In this document: positions 34,593-43,788 of the stretch, in pieces | How the letters are laid out: the number at the start of each line of letters is the position of its first letter | Position numbering within the stretch: position 1 is the stretch's first letter | Origin: DATMTS01 sp035564555 | Lineage (GTDB): Bacteria; Actinomycetota; Actinomycetes; Actinomycetales; Microbacteriaceae | Direction: 5' to 3' | Assembly: GCA_035564555.1 (NCBI GenBank) | Contig: DATMTS010000124.1 | Location: 1 to 50,480, forward strand | Length of the DNA: 50,480 nucleotides | Program-made: the position numbers and the translations under genes | Notes under the pieces: generated by a model | Told to the model about the DNA's origin: nothing | Databases searched by the model: none | Seen by the model: the letters and a program-made list of their open reading frames with translations, nothing else

Positions 34593-35675
34593 ATGCGCAC
34601 CGTAGTGATTCTCGGCTCGACCGGTTCCATCGGCACCCAGGCGCTGGATGTGATCCGGGGCAACCCGGATCGCTTCCAAGTCGTCGGGCTCGGCGCCGGA
34701 CACGACACGGAGGGCCTTTCCGCGCAGGCCGCCGAGTTCCACGTCGAGCACACGGCGCTCGGCGCAGCGGAGGCGGAGCAACTGGTGCGTGACGTCGAAG
34801 CCGACGTCGTGCTGAACGGCATCACCGGCTCGGTCGGGCTCGGCCCCACTCTTGCCGCCCTGCGCGCGGGCCGCACGCTTGCGCTGGCCAACAAGGAGTC
34901 CCTGATCGTCGGCGGTGAACTCGTCACCTCCATCGCGGCGCCGGGTCAGCTCGTTCCGGTCGACTCGGAACACTCCGCGATCGCGCAGGCGCTGCGGGCC
35001 GGAGCACCTCGCGAGGTGCGCCGCCTGGTGATCACGGCATCCGGAGGTCCGTTCCGAGGCAGATCGCGCGAGGGCCTGGACCGGGTGACCCCCCGCGAGG
35101 CGCTCGCGCACCCCACTTGGGACATGGGCCTGGTGGTCACCACGAACTCGGCGACCCTGGTCAACAAGGGGCTCGAGGTCATCGAGGCGCATCTGCTGTT
35201 CGACGTGCCGTACGACCGCATCGAGGTGACCGTTCATCCGCAGTCGATCGTGCACTCGATGGTGGAGTTCTTCGACGGCTCCACCATCGCGCAGGCGTCC
35301 CCGCCCGACATGCGATTGCCGATCTCGCTTGGCCTGGACTGGCCGAATCGGGTCTCGGGAGTCGGCCGCCCGTTGGACTGGACGACGGCGCAGAACTGGA
35401 CGTTCGAGCCGCTCGACCACGACACGTTCCCGGCGGTGCGACTCGCCAAGCAGGTTGGTGCGGCCGGCGGTACCTACCCCGCTGTATTCAATGCCGCCAA
35501 CGAGCAGGCCGTGATCGCCTTCCACGGCGGCCGGCTCGGATACCTCGACATCCTCGACATCGTGCGGGCGGTCGTCGACGCGCACGATGGCGAGGCGCCG
35601 CTCGACCTGCAGTCGCTCCTCGATGCCGAGGCGTGGGCGCGTCGCACGGCCGACGCCCTCATCTCCACACGCTGA
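34593..35675 (+). CDS. dxr: 1-deoxy-D-xylulose 5-phosphate reductoisomerase
   Basis: This enzyme converts DXP to MEP with NADPH, the committed step of the non-mevalonate isoprenoid pathway. The 360-residue sequence has the nucleotide motif ILGSTGSIGTQALDVI, NKESLIVGGEL, the substrate loop SGGPFRGRS, and HPQSIVHSMVEFFDGS, all at the expected places. ispG of the same pathway is 9 kb downstream. In mycobacteria dxr, the site-2 protease gene and ispG are adjacent; here a DsbA-like gene and a ketone-body block break up that order. Start ATG 34593 appears leaderless. The gene converges with the DsbA-like gene, with only 19 bases between the stops. Confidence 0.97.
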   Translation: MRTVVILGSTGSIGTQALDVIRGNPDRFQVVGLGAGHDTEGLSAQAAEFHVEHTALGAAEAEQLVRDVEADVVLNGITGSVGLGPTLAALRAGRTLALANKESLIVGGELVTSIAAPGQLVPVDSEHSAIAQALRAGAPREVRRLVITASGGPFRGRSREGLDRVTPREALAHPTWDMGLVVTTNSATLVNKGLEVIEAHLLFDVPYDRIEVTVHPQSIVHSMVEFFDGSTIAQASPPDMRLPISLGLDWPNRVSGVGRPLDWTTAQNWTFEPLDHDTFPAVRLAKQVGAAGGTYPAVFNAANEQAVIAFHGGRLGYLDILDIVRAVVDAHDGEAPLDLQSLLDAEAWARRTADALISTR

Positions 35676-35694
35676 CCCGCCGGTCGGGCGGCGG

Positions 35695-36618
35695 CTACTT
35701 CGTCGCCGTGGGGGTGGGTGTGGGCGTCGGGCTCGCGGTCGAGTTCTTCACCTCGGCGTTCATGACGGATGCCACGAAGCTCTGGAAGGCGCTCGCATCG
35801 TCGAGTTGTCCCTGGTACTGAGAACCGTCCACCAGCACGGTCGGCGTTCCCGTGATGCCCTTGATGACCGGCTTGGAGTTGGGGACCGGCTCGGTGGAGG
35901 CGCGCTGGGTCGACGCGTTCACCCAGCCCTTGAACTGTTCGTCGTTCACGCACGAGGTGATCGCCGATGAGCTGGCACCGCCGTCCTTCAGGATCGACAG
36001 CAGCTTCTCGTTCGACATGCCCTTCGTGTTCTCGGCGGGCTGGTCGGCGAACAGCGTCGTATTGACCTTGTAGTACGAGTCCGGCTTGTAGTTGGCGACG
36101 CACGCGGCCGCGTTCGCGGCGCGGGAGGAGTAACGGTTGCCGAGCGAGGAACGGTCGAGCAACGACAGCGGGTGGATCTCGAGCGTCGCGAGCCCCTGAT
36201 CGAGCCATTGCCCGATCTGCGTGCCGTTCGTCTTCTCGAACTGCTGGCAGTACGGGCACTGGTAGTCGAGGTAGATGGTGATGTGCGCGACATCTCCCTT
36301 GTCGGACTGGGCGGTAGGCGTGGACTTCTCGCCAGCGCTCAACGCCGGAGTGCGCAGCGCCTTGGTCGTGCTGGTGAGCACGATGCCGTCGCTGGCCATG
36401 TTCTTCGGGCCGGGGCCTTCCGGCTTCGCGGCGTTCACGATCACGAGTGCGACGATCGCGAGCACGGCGACGACGGCGATGCCCACCGATCCTTGGATCC
36501 ACCACTTGCGACGGCGCGCCTTCTTCTGCGCTTCCTCCCGCATCAGTCGTGCGTGTTCGCGAGCCTGTTCGCGACGATCCTTCTTGCTGGGGCCAGTCTC
36601 ACCGCGGCCAGTTCCCAT
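35695..36618 (-). CDS. membrane-anchored DsbA-like thiol oxidoreductase
   Basis: The 307-residue protein has a very basic cytoplasmic N-terminus (KKDRREQAREHARLMRE), one membrane segment at about 41-63, and an extracytoplasmic thioredoxin-fold domain with the active site CPYC (C121, C124) and cis-proline region GITGTPTVLVDG. It should act in disulphide formation or isomerisation of exported proteins, as DsbA/DsbG-like proteins of actinobacteria do. A Thr/Pro repeat tail (TPTPTPT) ends the protein. ATG 36618 is preceded by AGAGGA at good spacing; the longer frame from 36705 is less convincing. It diverges from the site-2 protease gene. Confidence 0.9.
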   Translation of the reverse strand: MGTGRGETGPSKKDRREQAREHARLMREEAQKKARRRKWWIQGSVGIAVVAVLAIVALVIVNAAKPEGPGPKNMASDGIVLTSTTKALRTPALSAGEKSTPTAQSDKGDVAHITIYLDYQCPYCQQFEKTNGTQIGQWLDQGLATLEIHPLSLLDRSSLGNRYSSRAANAAACVANYKPDSYYKVNTTLFADQPAENTKGMSNEKLLSILKDGGASSSAITSCVNDEQFKGWVNASTQRASTEPVPNSKPVIKGITGTPTVLVDGSQYQGQLDDASAFQSFVASVMNAEVKNSTASPTPTPTPTATK

Positions 36619-36746
36619 GGGGGCATCCTCTTCGTGTCGGGGCGGCACGAGCGTATCCGCGGTTTCTATGAGTTTCTCGACAGGTGCCCGCGCGACGCAT
36701 AGCAACGTCTGTGCCGACCCCCGGCGAGCTTACAGCGATGCCCGGG

Positions 36747-36752
36747 TAGCGT
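36747..36752 (+). promoter_or_regulatory. -10 box of the site-2 protease gene
   Basis: TAGCGT (36747-36752) lies seven bases before GTG 36760 and decides that start over GTG 36751, which would overlap the box. Confidence 0.45.
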
Positions 36753-36759
36753 GGCATGC

Positions 36760-38076
36760 GTGGAAACCGTGCTGCTGTTCGTTCTGGGCATCCTGATCTT
36801 CCTGGTCGGCTTGGCACTTTCGATCGCGCTGCACGAGCTGGGCCACCTGAGCTTTGCGAAGCTGTTCGGCGTCAAGGTCACCCAGTACATGATCGGGTTC
36901 GGCAAGACGGTCTTCTCGCTGCGTCGTGGCGAGACCGAATACGGTGTCAAGCTGCTTCCGCTGGGCGGCTACATCTCGATGATCGGCATGTTCCCGCCCA
37001 AGCACGAAGGCGAGCGAGCGCGCAACGCCAGCACCGGCTTCTACAACTCGATGGTGCAGGACGCCCGGGATGCCTCGGCAGACACCGTCGCCCCGGGTGA
37101 AGACGGTCGCACCTTCTATCGGCTGGCGCCGTGGAAGCGCATCATCGTGATGTTCGCGGGGCCGTTCATGAACCTGGTGATCGCCTTCGTGCTGTTCGCG
37201 GTCATCCTGATGGGCATCGGAATCCAGACGCGGGATGTGGGATCGGTCTCGCCGTGCGTACCGTCCGGCGCGACGGCGACCACCTGCAGCAGCGACGCGC
37301 CGCCGTCGCCCGCGAAGCTCGCCGGCTTCCGGCCGGGAGACCTGTTCGTCAGCATCGACGGCCGACCCACTCCCACCTGGGACGATGCGACGGCCGTCTT
37401 CCAGCGGTCCGCCGGCAGAACGCTGTCGGTCGTCGTCGACAACGAGGGTGTGAAACGGTCCCTGACCGTGACGCCGGTCGCGGCCGAGCGCGCCGTCGTC
37501 GATCAGAACGGCAAGCCCGTCGTGAAGAACGGCCTCACGCAGACGCGCACCGTCGGAACCGTCGGCATCATCTCCGGCGCGATAACGGTGCGTCAGCCGG
37601 TCACGGCGGTGATCCCCGCGTTCGGCAACAGCGTGGCGCAGGTGGCCGGCGTCGTGATCGACCTGCCGCAGCGCATGGTCGGCGTCTGGAATGCCGCGTT
37701 CGGGTCAGGTCCCCGGCAGGCAGACGGACCGGTGGGCATCATCGGCGTCGGACGCGTGGCAGGCGATGTCGCCAGCGATGCGCAGTACCCGGTCGTCGCG
37801 AAGGTGCAGACCATGCTGAGCCTGCTCGCCTCGCTGAACATCGCGCTGTTCGTGTTCAACATGATCCCGCTGCTGCCGCTGGACGGCGGGCACATCGTGG
37901 GCGCCGTATGGGAGTGGATCAAGCGCGCCTGGGCCAAGGCGCTCGGCCGCAGGGAGCCGCGCCCGGTCGACATGGCTCGGCTGATGCCGGTGACCTTCGC
38001 CGTCATCGTCGTGCTCGGCGCGATGAGCCTGCTGCTGGCCTACGCCGACATCGTCAAGCCGATCACGCTCGGCTGA
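36760..38076 (+). CDS. rseP: RseP/Rip1-type M50 site-2 protease
   Basis: This intramembrane zinc protease of 438 residues cleaves membrane-bound regulators such as anti-sigma factors. The first helix holds the zinc motif HELGH (25-29), followed by GYISMIGMFPP. A PDZ domain is in the middle (SPAKLAGFRPGDLFVSIDGR). The second catalytic motif is in a late helix, FNMIPLLPLDGGHI. The starts GTG 36751 and GTG 36760 are in frame; I chose the latter because of the -10 spacing and because relatives begin with a MESVLL/METVLL-type sequence. It lies between the divergent DsbA-like gene and the convergent thiolase gene, whose stop is 10 bases away. Confidence 0.94.
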   Translation: METVLLFVLGILIFLVGLALSIALHELGHLSFAKLFGVKVTQYMIGFGKTVFSLRRGETEYGVKLLPLGGYISMIGMFPPKHEGERARNASTGFYNSMVQDARDASADTVAPGEDGRTFYRLAPWKRIIVMFAGPFMNLVIAFVLFAVILMGIGIQTRDVGSVSPCVPSGATATTCSSDAPPSPAKLAGFRPGDLFVSIDGRPTPTWDDATAVFQRSAGRTLSVVVDNEGVKRSLTVTPVAAERAVVDQNGKPVVKNGLTQTRTVGTVGIISGAITVRQPVTAVIPAFGNSVAQVAGVVIDLPQRMVGVWNAAFGSGPRQADGPVGIIGVGRVAGDVASDAQYPVVAKVQTMLSLLASLNIALFVFNMIPLLPLDGGHIVGAVWEWIKRAWAKALGRREPRPVDMARLMPVTFAVIVVLGAMSLLLAYADIVKPITLG

Positions 38077-38086
38077 ACCTCCGGAC

Positions 38087-39271
38087 TCAGCGCGACAGCA
38101 GCAACGCGTCGCCTTGGCCGCCGCCGCCGCAGAGTGCCACGGCCGCCCGCCCGGAACCCCGGCGCCGCAGTTCCAGCGCGGCGTGCAGCGCAAGGCGGGC
38201 GCCGGAGGCTCCGATGGGATGCCCCAGCGCAATCGCGCCGCCATGCGGGTTCACCTTCTCCAGCGGCATCCCGAGGTCGCGTGCCGACTGCAGCGCGACC
38301 GCCGCGAACGCCTCGTTGATCTCCACGACGTCCAGCGACGCGGCATCCCAATCGGTGCGGGCCAGCGCCGCTTCGATGGCGTTGGACGGCTGGGAGTGCA
38401 ACGAGTTGTCGGGCCCGGCGACCGATCCGGATGCGCCGACCACGGCGAGGTACTCCAGCCCGCGGCTGTCGGCCCACTGCCGATCGGCGACGATGACGGC
38501 GGCGGCACCGTCGCTCAGCGGTGAGGAGTTGCCCGCTGTGATCGAGCCATCGGCGGTGAACGCCGGGCGAAGCCGGCCGAGCGTCTCGGCCGTGCTGTCG
38601 CCTCGCACGCCCTCGTCTGTGCCGATCTCGATCGGGTCGCCGCGGCGTTGGGGCACCTGAACCGGCACGATCTCCTCGTCGAACAGCCCGGAGTCTCGCG
38701 CTGCAGCGGCCCGCTGATGCGATGCGGCGGCGAGCTGGTCCTGCTCGGCGCGCTTGAGACCGAGCTTCTTGATGCTGAGCTCGGTCGATTCGCCCATCGA
38801 GAGCCCGTCGAAGGCGTCGGTCAGCCCGTCGTAGGCGGCGTGATCCAGCGCCGTCACGGCACCGTACGGCCAGCCCAGGCGGGAACCGGGCAGTAGGTGC
38901 GGTGCCCGGGTCATCGACTCCTGACCGCCCGCGACCACGACCTGCGCCTCGCCCAGTCGAATCAGCCGTGCTGCGTCGATCACGGCCTGCAGTCCCGAGA
39001 GGCAGACCTTGTTGATGGTGACGGAGTTCACCGACCACGGCACTCCGGCTGCGACCGCGCTCTGCCTCGCCGGGTTCTGCCCAGCCCCCGCCTGCAGCAC
39101 CTGCCCCATCAGCACGGCGTCGACCTGTTCGGGCGCGACGCCCGAGCGGGCCAGCGCTCCCCGGATGGCCGCTGTTCCGAGTTGAACGGCGGTGAGCGCG
39201 GCGAATTGGCCGCTGACTTTGCCGAACGGCGTTCTGCTGCCGCCGACGATGACGACATCGATGTCTTGCAT
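38087..39271 (-). CDS. acetyl-CoA C-acetyltransferase (thiolase)
   Basis: The 394-residue protein has all thiolase motifs: the acylated cysteine in TINKVCLSGLQAV (C90), GGQESMTRAPHLLPG, EINEAFAAVALQS, GGAIALGHPIGASGAR and the C-terminal CGGGGQGDA. The size and motifs fit biosynthetic or degradative acetoacetyl-CoA thiolases (PhaA/AtoB type). It would cleave acetoacetyl-CoA to two acetyl-CoA. It diverges from a 3-hydroxybutyrate dehydrogenase and CoA-transferase operon, which supplies acetoacetyl-CoA. AGGA lies upstream of ATG 39271. Confidence 0.93.
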   Translation of the reverse strand: MQDIDVVIVGGSRTPFGKVSGQFAALTAVQLGTAAIRGALARSGVAPEQVDAVLMGQVLQAGAGQNPARQSAVAAGVPWSVNSVTINKVCLSGLQAVIDAARLIRLGEAQVVVAGGQESMTRAPHLLPGSRLGWPYGAVTALDHAAYDGLTDAFDGLSMGESTELSIKKLGLKRAEQDQLAAASHQRAAAARDSGLFDEEIVPVQVPQRRGDPIEIGTDEGVRGDSTAETLGRLRPAFTADGSITAGNSSPLSDGAAAVIVADRQWADSRGLEYLAVVGASGSVAGPDNSLHSQPSNAIEAALARTDWDAASLDVVEINEAFAAVALQSARDLGMPLEKVNPHGGAIALGHPIGASGARLALHAALELRRRGSGRAAVALCGGGGQGDALLLSR

Positions 39272-39287
39272 TGGTCCTGACTCCCTC

Positions 39288-39299
39288 GTGAGGCCTCAC
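39288..39299. promoter_or_regulatory. 12-base perfect palindrome in the thiolase/bdh divergent promoter
   Basis: GTGAGGCCTCAC is a perfect palindrome 17 bases upstream of the thiolase start, in the 143-base region shared with the divergent dehydrogenase gene. It may bind a dimeric regulator that controls both units. No regulator gene is adjacent. A TATTCT box at 39367-39372 may serve the dehydrogenase direction. Confidence 0.4.
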
Positions 39300-39414
39300 T
39301 TCGACAGTAGCGCGACCAGCTGTCGCATCGCTCGGCGAAGTCGGCCGCGACGAGCCGCTCGCTGCTTATTCTGGAGAGGTCTTCATCGATGCAGATGCGA
39401 AAGAGGCGATCGGT

Positions 39415-40173
39415 ATGAGCACATCCAACACGCAACTCGCCGGGCGTGCGGCCATCATCACCGGTGGCGCCAGCGGCATCGGGGCCGCGTGCGCGCGCAC
39501 CTTCGCCGCAGCAGGCGCGCGAGTCACCGTCGCCGACCTGAACGGCGACGCGGCACGCGCCATCGCCGACGAGATCGGGGGATCGGCCTGGCAGATCGAC
39601 CTCTCCGAGACATCCGCGCTCGCCGACCTGGTCCTCGACACCGACATCCTGGTCAACAACGCGGGCATCCAGCACGTCAGCCCGATCGAGGATTTCGATC
39701 CCGCGGCCTTCGACCTGATCCTGCGGCTCATGCTGCAGGCGCCCTTCCTGCTGATCAGAGCGGTGCTGCCCGGCATGTACCGACGCGGCTTCGGACGCAT
39801 CATCAACCTCTCCAGCATGCACGGATTGCGCGCCTCGCCGTACAAGTCCGCTTACGTGGCGGCCAAGCACGGTCTGGAGGGCCTGTCGAAGGTGACGGCG
39901 CTGGAGGGCGGACCGCATGGTGTGACGAGTAACTGCATCAACCCGGCGTACGTCGACACGCCGCTCGTGCAGAAGCAGATCGCCGACCAGGCCCGTGTGC
40001 ACGGCATCGCCGAAGACCAGGTGGTCGAGCAGATCATGCTCACCGAGAGCGCGATCAAGCGGCTCGTGCGGCCCGAGGAGGTGGCCTCCCTCGCGCTCTG
40101 GCTGGCCGGCGCGGACGCGGGCATGGTGACCGGGTCCTCCTACACGATGGACGGCGGATGGAGCGCGCGATGA
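39415..40173 (+). CDS. 3-hydroxybutyrate dehydrogenase (SDR family)
   Basis: This 252-residue short-chain dehydrogenase has the NAD motif TGGASGIG, NNAG, and the catalytic Ser (LSSMHG) and YVAAK tetrad. The C-terminal block PAYVDTPLVQKQIADQA, with VEQIMLTESAIKRLV, is characteristic of D-3-hydroxybutyrate dehydrogenases, which oxidise 3-hydroxybutyrate to acetoacetate. It is the first gene of a five-gene unit; its stop overlaps the next start (ATGA). Together with the CoA-transferase and the divergent thiolase it forms a complete route to acetyl-CoA. Confidence 0.9.
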   Translation: MSTSNTQLAGRAAIITGGASGIGAACARTFAAAGARVTVADLNGDAARAIADEIGGSAWQIDLSETSALADLVLDTDILVNNAGIQHVSPIEDFDPAAFDLILRLMLQAPFLLIRAVLPGMYRRGFGRIINLSSMHGLRASPYKSAYVAAKHGLEGLSKVTALEGGPHGVTSNCINPAYVDTPLVQKQIADQARVHGIAEDQVVEQIMLTESAIKRLVRPEEVASLALWLAGADAGMVTGSSYTMDGGWSAR

Positions 40174-41087
40174 CCGAGTACCGCTTCACGCGTGCTCCGG
40201 TCGACGACGGCGACCTCGCGGTCGGCGTGTGGAACCCCGACGCCACGGGCGTGCCGGTGCTCGCAGTGCACGGGATCACCGCCTCGCACCGCGAATGGCC
40301 GCTCATCGCAGAGCGCCTGCCCGGCACCAGGGTGATCGCTCCCGACCTGCGCGGGCGCGGGCGCAGCAACGCTCTTCCCCCGCCCTGGGCGATGCGCGAC
40401 CATGCCGACGACCTGGCGCGGGTGCTCGATGCATTCGGCGTGCACCGCGCGGTCGTGGTCGGGCATTCGATGGGCGGCTTCGTCGGCGTGCGCCTGGCGC
40501 AGCAACACGGCGAGCGGGTGGCCGCGCTCGTGCTGATCGACGGGGGGCTTCCCTTGCCGTTCACACCGCCACCGGGGGTGGCGGCCGGCGACATTCCCGC
40601 TGCACTGCTCGGGCCGGCGGGGGAGCGGTTGAAGAGGGTGTTCCCGAGTCGTGCGGCGTATGCGGCCTTCTGGCGCGGGCATCCGGCGTTCCGTGAGAAC
40701 TGGAACGAGACGGTCGCGGCATACGTCGATTACGACCTCGACGAGGTCGACGAAGGCTTCCGGCCCTCCAGCCGGTTCGAGGCGATCGCCGCGAACGTGC
40801 TTCAGCAGAGCGGCGATGACGGCTACCGCGAGGCGCTCGCCGGTCTTCGGATGCCGGTCGACTTCCTGCGCGCGCCCCGAGGACTGCTGAACGAGTCGCC
40901 GGGACTGTATCCCGACGGCGTGCTCGCGGCTGGACTGGCGCTTGCGCCGGGCGTGCGGGTGCATGACATCATCGACGTGAACCACTACACGATCGTCATG
41001 ACGGAGGCCGGGGCCGACCAGGTCGCACCGTTCATCCGTGCGGCGGTTCGATCGGTTGGCCGACACGAGGAGGTGACAGGCCGATGA
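40170..41087 (+). CDS. alpha/beta hydrolase
   Basis: The 305-residue protein has the alpha/beta hydrolase features: oxyanion segment VHGITASHREW, nucleophile elbow VVGHSMGGF with the serine, and a late histidine in DVNHYTIV. The acid residue is not obvious without alignment. ATG 40170 overlaps the dehydrogenase stop and is preferred to ATG 40158. Its overlap with both neighbours (ATGA at 41084) shows operon coupling. In this context it could release 3-hydroxybutyrate from oligomers or esters, but that is inference from location. Confidence 0.85.
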   Translation: MTEYRFTRAPVDDGDLAVGVWNPDATGVPVLAVHGITASHREWPLIAERLPGTRVIAPDLRGRGRSNALPPPWAMRDHADDLARVLDAFGVHRAVVVGHSMGGFVGVRLAQQHGERVAALVLIDGGLPLPFTPPPGVAAGDIPAALLGPAGERLKRVFPSRAAYAAFWRGHPAFRENWNETVAAYVDYDLDEVDEGFRPSSRFEAIAANVLQQSGDDGYREALAGLRMPVDFLRAPRGLLNESPGLYPDGVLAAGLALAPGVRVHDIIDVNHYTIVMTEAGADQVAPFIRAAVRSVGRHEEVTGR

Positions 41088-41875
41088 GCATCGACAAACG
41101 GGTCGGGAGCGCCGCGGAGGCCGTCGCGGACATCCCGCGCGGCGCATCCATCGCGGTGGGCGGCTTCGGGCTGTGCGGCAATCCGATGGCGCTGATCACC
41201 GCGCTGCTGGCGACCGGGGTCGACGACCTCGAGGTCGTCAGCAACAACTGCGGCGTCGACGACTGGGGTCTCGGGCTGCTGCTGGGCGCACGGCGCATCC
41301 GCAAAATGACGTCGTCGTACGTCGGCGAGAACAAGGAGTTCGAGCGGCAGTTCCTGAGCGGTGAACTCGAGCTGGAGCTCACGCCGCAGGGCACCCTGGC
41401 CGAGAAGCTGCGCGCCGGGGGGTCCGGCATCGCCGCGTTCTACACCCAGACCGGCGTCGGAACCCAGGTCGCCGAGGGCGGCCTGCCGCGGCGCTACCAC
41501 CCGGACGGCTCGATCGCGGTGGCCTCCCCGGCCAAGGACGTGCGCACCTTCGAGTACCGCGGCGCGCAGCGCGACTTCGTTCTCGAGGAGGCCATTACGA
41601 CCGACTTCGCGCTGGTGCACGCGCTGATCGGCGACACGCACGGCAACCTGGTCTTCCACGAGTCGGCGCGCAACTTCTCCCCGCTGGCAGCCATGGCCGG
41701 CCGGGTGTGCATCGCGCAGGTCGAGCAGTTGGTTCAGCCCGGGGAGATCGACGCGGACGCCGTCCATCTCCCCGGCATCTACGTGCATCGGGTCGTCGAG
41801 GTCGGTTCCGACATCGAGAAGCGCATCGAGAAGCGCACGGTCCGGGCGCCGATCTCGAATGAACGGGAGGGCTGA
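41084..41875 (+). CDS. 3-oxoacid CoA-transferase, subunit A
   Basis: This 263-residue subunit of succinyl-CoA:3-oxoacid CoA-transferase (ScoA/AtoD type) has the family N-terminus VGGFGLCGNPMALI, VVSNNCGVDDWGLG, and GIAAFYTQTGVGTQVAEGG. It activates acetoacetate to acetoacetyl-CoA with subunit B, encoded two bases downstream. The start overlaps the hydrolase stop by four bases. The C-terminus is slightly longer than usual (about 235-250 residues in most relatives). The CoA donor is probably succinyl-CoA, not proven. Confidence 0.93.
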   Translation: MSIDKRVGSAAEAVADIPRGASIAVGGFGLCGNPMALITALLATGVDDLEVVSNNCGVDDWGLGLLLGARRIRKMTSSYVGENKEFERQFLSGELELELTPQGTLAEKLRAGGSGIAAFYTQTGVGTQVAEGGLPRRYHPDGSIAVASPAKDVRTFEYRGAQRDFVLEEAITTDFALVHALIGDTHGNLVFHESARNFSPLAAMAGRVCIAQVEQLVQPGEIDADAVHLPGIYVHRVVEVGSDIEKRIEKRTVRAPISNEREG

Positions 41876-41877
41876 CC

Positions 41878-42522
41878 ATGGCCCTGACCAGAACGGAGAT
41901 GGCGGCACGAGCTGCCCGCGAACTGCCCGACGGCGCCTACGTCAACCTCGGAATCGGGCTTCCCACCCTGGTGCCGAACTACGTGCCGGCCGGTCGCACC
42001 CTCGTGCTGCAGTCCGAGAACGGCATCCTCGGGGTCGGCCCGTACCCGGCCGAGGACGCGGTCGACCCCGACCTGATCAACGCGGGCAAGGAGACCGTCA
42101 CACTGCTGCCGGGCGCCGCGTTCTTCGACTCCGGAATGAGCTTCGGGATGATCCGCGGCGGCAAGATCGACGCGGCGATTCTCGGCGCCATGCAGGTCTC
42201 GGCGACCGGAGACCTGGCGAACTGGATGATCCCCGGCAAGATGGTCAAGGGCCCCGGCGGTGCGATGGACCTGGTGCACGGCGCGGGGCGCGTCATCGTG
42301 CTCATGGAGCACACAGCACGGGACGGCAGCCCGAAGATCGTCAACGAGTGCACCCTGCCGCTGACCGGGCGTGGTGTTGTGCACCGCATCATCACAGACC
42401 TCGCGGTCATCGATGTCACTCCGGGCGGCCTTGTGCTGCGTGAGACCGCGCCCGAGGTCAGCGTCGACGACGTCGTCGACGCGACCGAGCCGCCGCTAAT
42501 CGTCGATCTCGAAACCGCGTGA
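41878..42522 (+). CDS. 3-oxoacid CoA-transferase, subunit B
   Basis: The 214-residue partner subunit carries the catalytic glutamate in the SENG motif (LQSENGILGVGPYP), followed by GAAFFDSGMSFGMIRGGKID and the conserved GDLANWMIPGKMVKG. The Glu forms the acyl-CoA intermediate of the transferase. It starts two bases after subunit A, with the ribosome-binding site inside the end of that gene. It is followed by a frameshifted hydrolase gene; an upstream in-frame GTG at 42519 overlaps this stop. Confidence 0.94.
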   Translation: MALTRTEMAARAARELPDGAYVNLGIGLPTLVPNYVPAGRTLVLQSENGILGVGPYPAEDAVDPDLINAGKETVTLLPGAAFFDSGMSFGMIRGGKIDAAILGAMQVSATGDLANWMIPGKMVKGPGGAMDLVHGAGRVIVLMEHTARDGSPKIVNECTLPLTGRGVVHRIITDLAVIDVTPGGLVLRETAPEVSVDDVVDATEPPLIVDLETA

Positions 42523-42566
42523 CCGAACCGCATGACCGAAACCGCATGACCGCAGAGGAGAGAGCG

Positions 42567-43629
42567 ATGACCGAGACCATCCTCGACGGCGTCCAGGCTC
42601 GACGCGTCAGCACGCCGCGCCTGACCGTGAACCTCCTGGCGCGCGACTCGCACGAGGTCGCGTCGACGGAGCGCACCGTCGTCTTCGTGCACGGCAACGT
42701 CTCGTCCAGTCTGTTCTGGCAGCCGACCATGCTCGCGCTGCCTGCCGACGTGCGCGCGCTGGCCGTCGATCTGCGCGGCTTCGGCGACACCGACACCGCG
42801 CCCGTCGACGCCACCCGGGGTCTACGAGACTTCGCCGACGATGTCTGGGCGGTGCTCGACGCCCTCGGCGAGAGCCGCGTGCACCTGGTCGGCTGGAGCA
42901 TGGGCGGCGGGGGTCGTGCTGCAACAGCTGCTCGACCGACCGGACGCCGTCGCGAGCGTCACACTCGTGTCGCCGGTGTCGCCGTACGGCTTCGGCGGTA
43001 CCGTGGGGGCCGACGGGCGCCGGCTCACGGCCGACGATGCCGGAACGGGCGCCGGCGGCGCGAACCCGGACTTCGTCGCCCGGCTCGCAGACGGCGACAC
43101 GACGGCGGACGCGCCCACCTCGCCGCGCGCCGTGTTCCGGTCCTCCTACGTCGCCGCCGGCTATTCGAGCGACCTCGAAGACGTCTGGGTGGCATCCATG
43201 CTGACCACCAAGACCGGTGCCGACAACTATCCCGGCGACTCCGTCTCATCCCAGAACTGGCCGGGAATGGCACCGGGAGCGCACGGCGTGCTGAACACGA
43301 TGGCGCCGAAGCATCTCGACCTCACGGGCATCGTCGAGCTGGAGTCGAAGCCGCCGATCCTCTGGGTGCGCGGCGAGCTCGACGCGATCGTCTCGGACAC
43401 GTCCTACTTCGATCTCAACCTGCTCGGTCAGGTCGGCGTGCTGCCGGACTGGCCGGGGGAGGACGTTGCTCCGCCGCAGCCGATGGTCACCCAGACCCGT
43501 CACGTGCTCGACGCGTACGCCGATGCCGGAGGCGAATACCGCGAGCTCGTGCTCCCGGACTGCGGCCATTCACCGCACCTCGAGCACCCCGCCGAATTCC
43601 TCGCGGCGCTGCTCGCAGTTCTCGGCTAG
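42567..43629 (+). pseudogene. alpha/beta hydrolase gene split by a frameshift
   Basis: The reading frame from ATG 42567 (after AGAGGAGAGA) encodes an alpha/beta hydrolase N-terminus with HGNVSSSLFWQ and the serine elbow VGWSMGGG. At a run of five G (42909-42913) it shifts. The correct continuation, VVLQQLLDRPDAVASVTL onwards to CGHSPHLEHPAE and the stop at 43629, is in another frame. Removing one G restores a protein of about 353 residues with nucleophile, acid (RGELDAIV) and histidine all present. Without that, the product reads into Arg-rich noise. Either a sequencing error or a genuine recent mutation. It belongs to the ketone-body unit. Confidence 0.85.
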
Positions 43630-43788
43630 ATGAACCGGGGTTCCGGTCGCTACAGCCGACGCTTCTGCATGGCCATCAGTGCATGCCTCAATTGTTATGT
43701 TCGAGGCTTGTTCCCCGATGCCTGCCGTGTCAGTCTCGGTGATACCGGATCGGCGAGCCCGTCGAGGGTCGTGGTGGAAAGGCTCATC

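Noticed and set aside
42905..42916. Programmed ribosomal frameshift at the G-run
   Set aside because: No slippery heptamer and no downstream structure was obvious, and alpha/beta hydrolases are not known to use one. Sequencing error or mutation is simpler.
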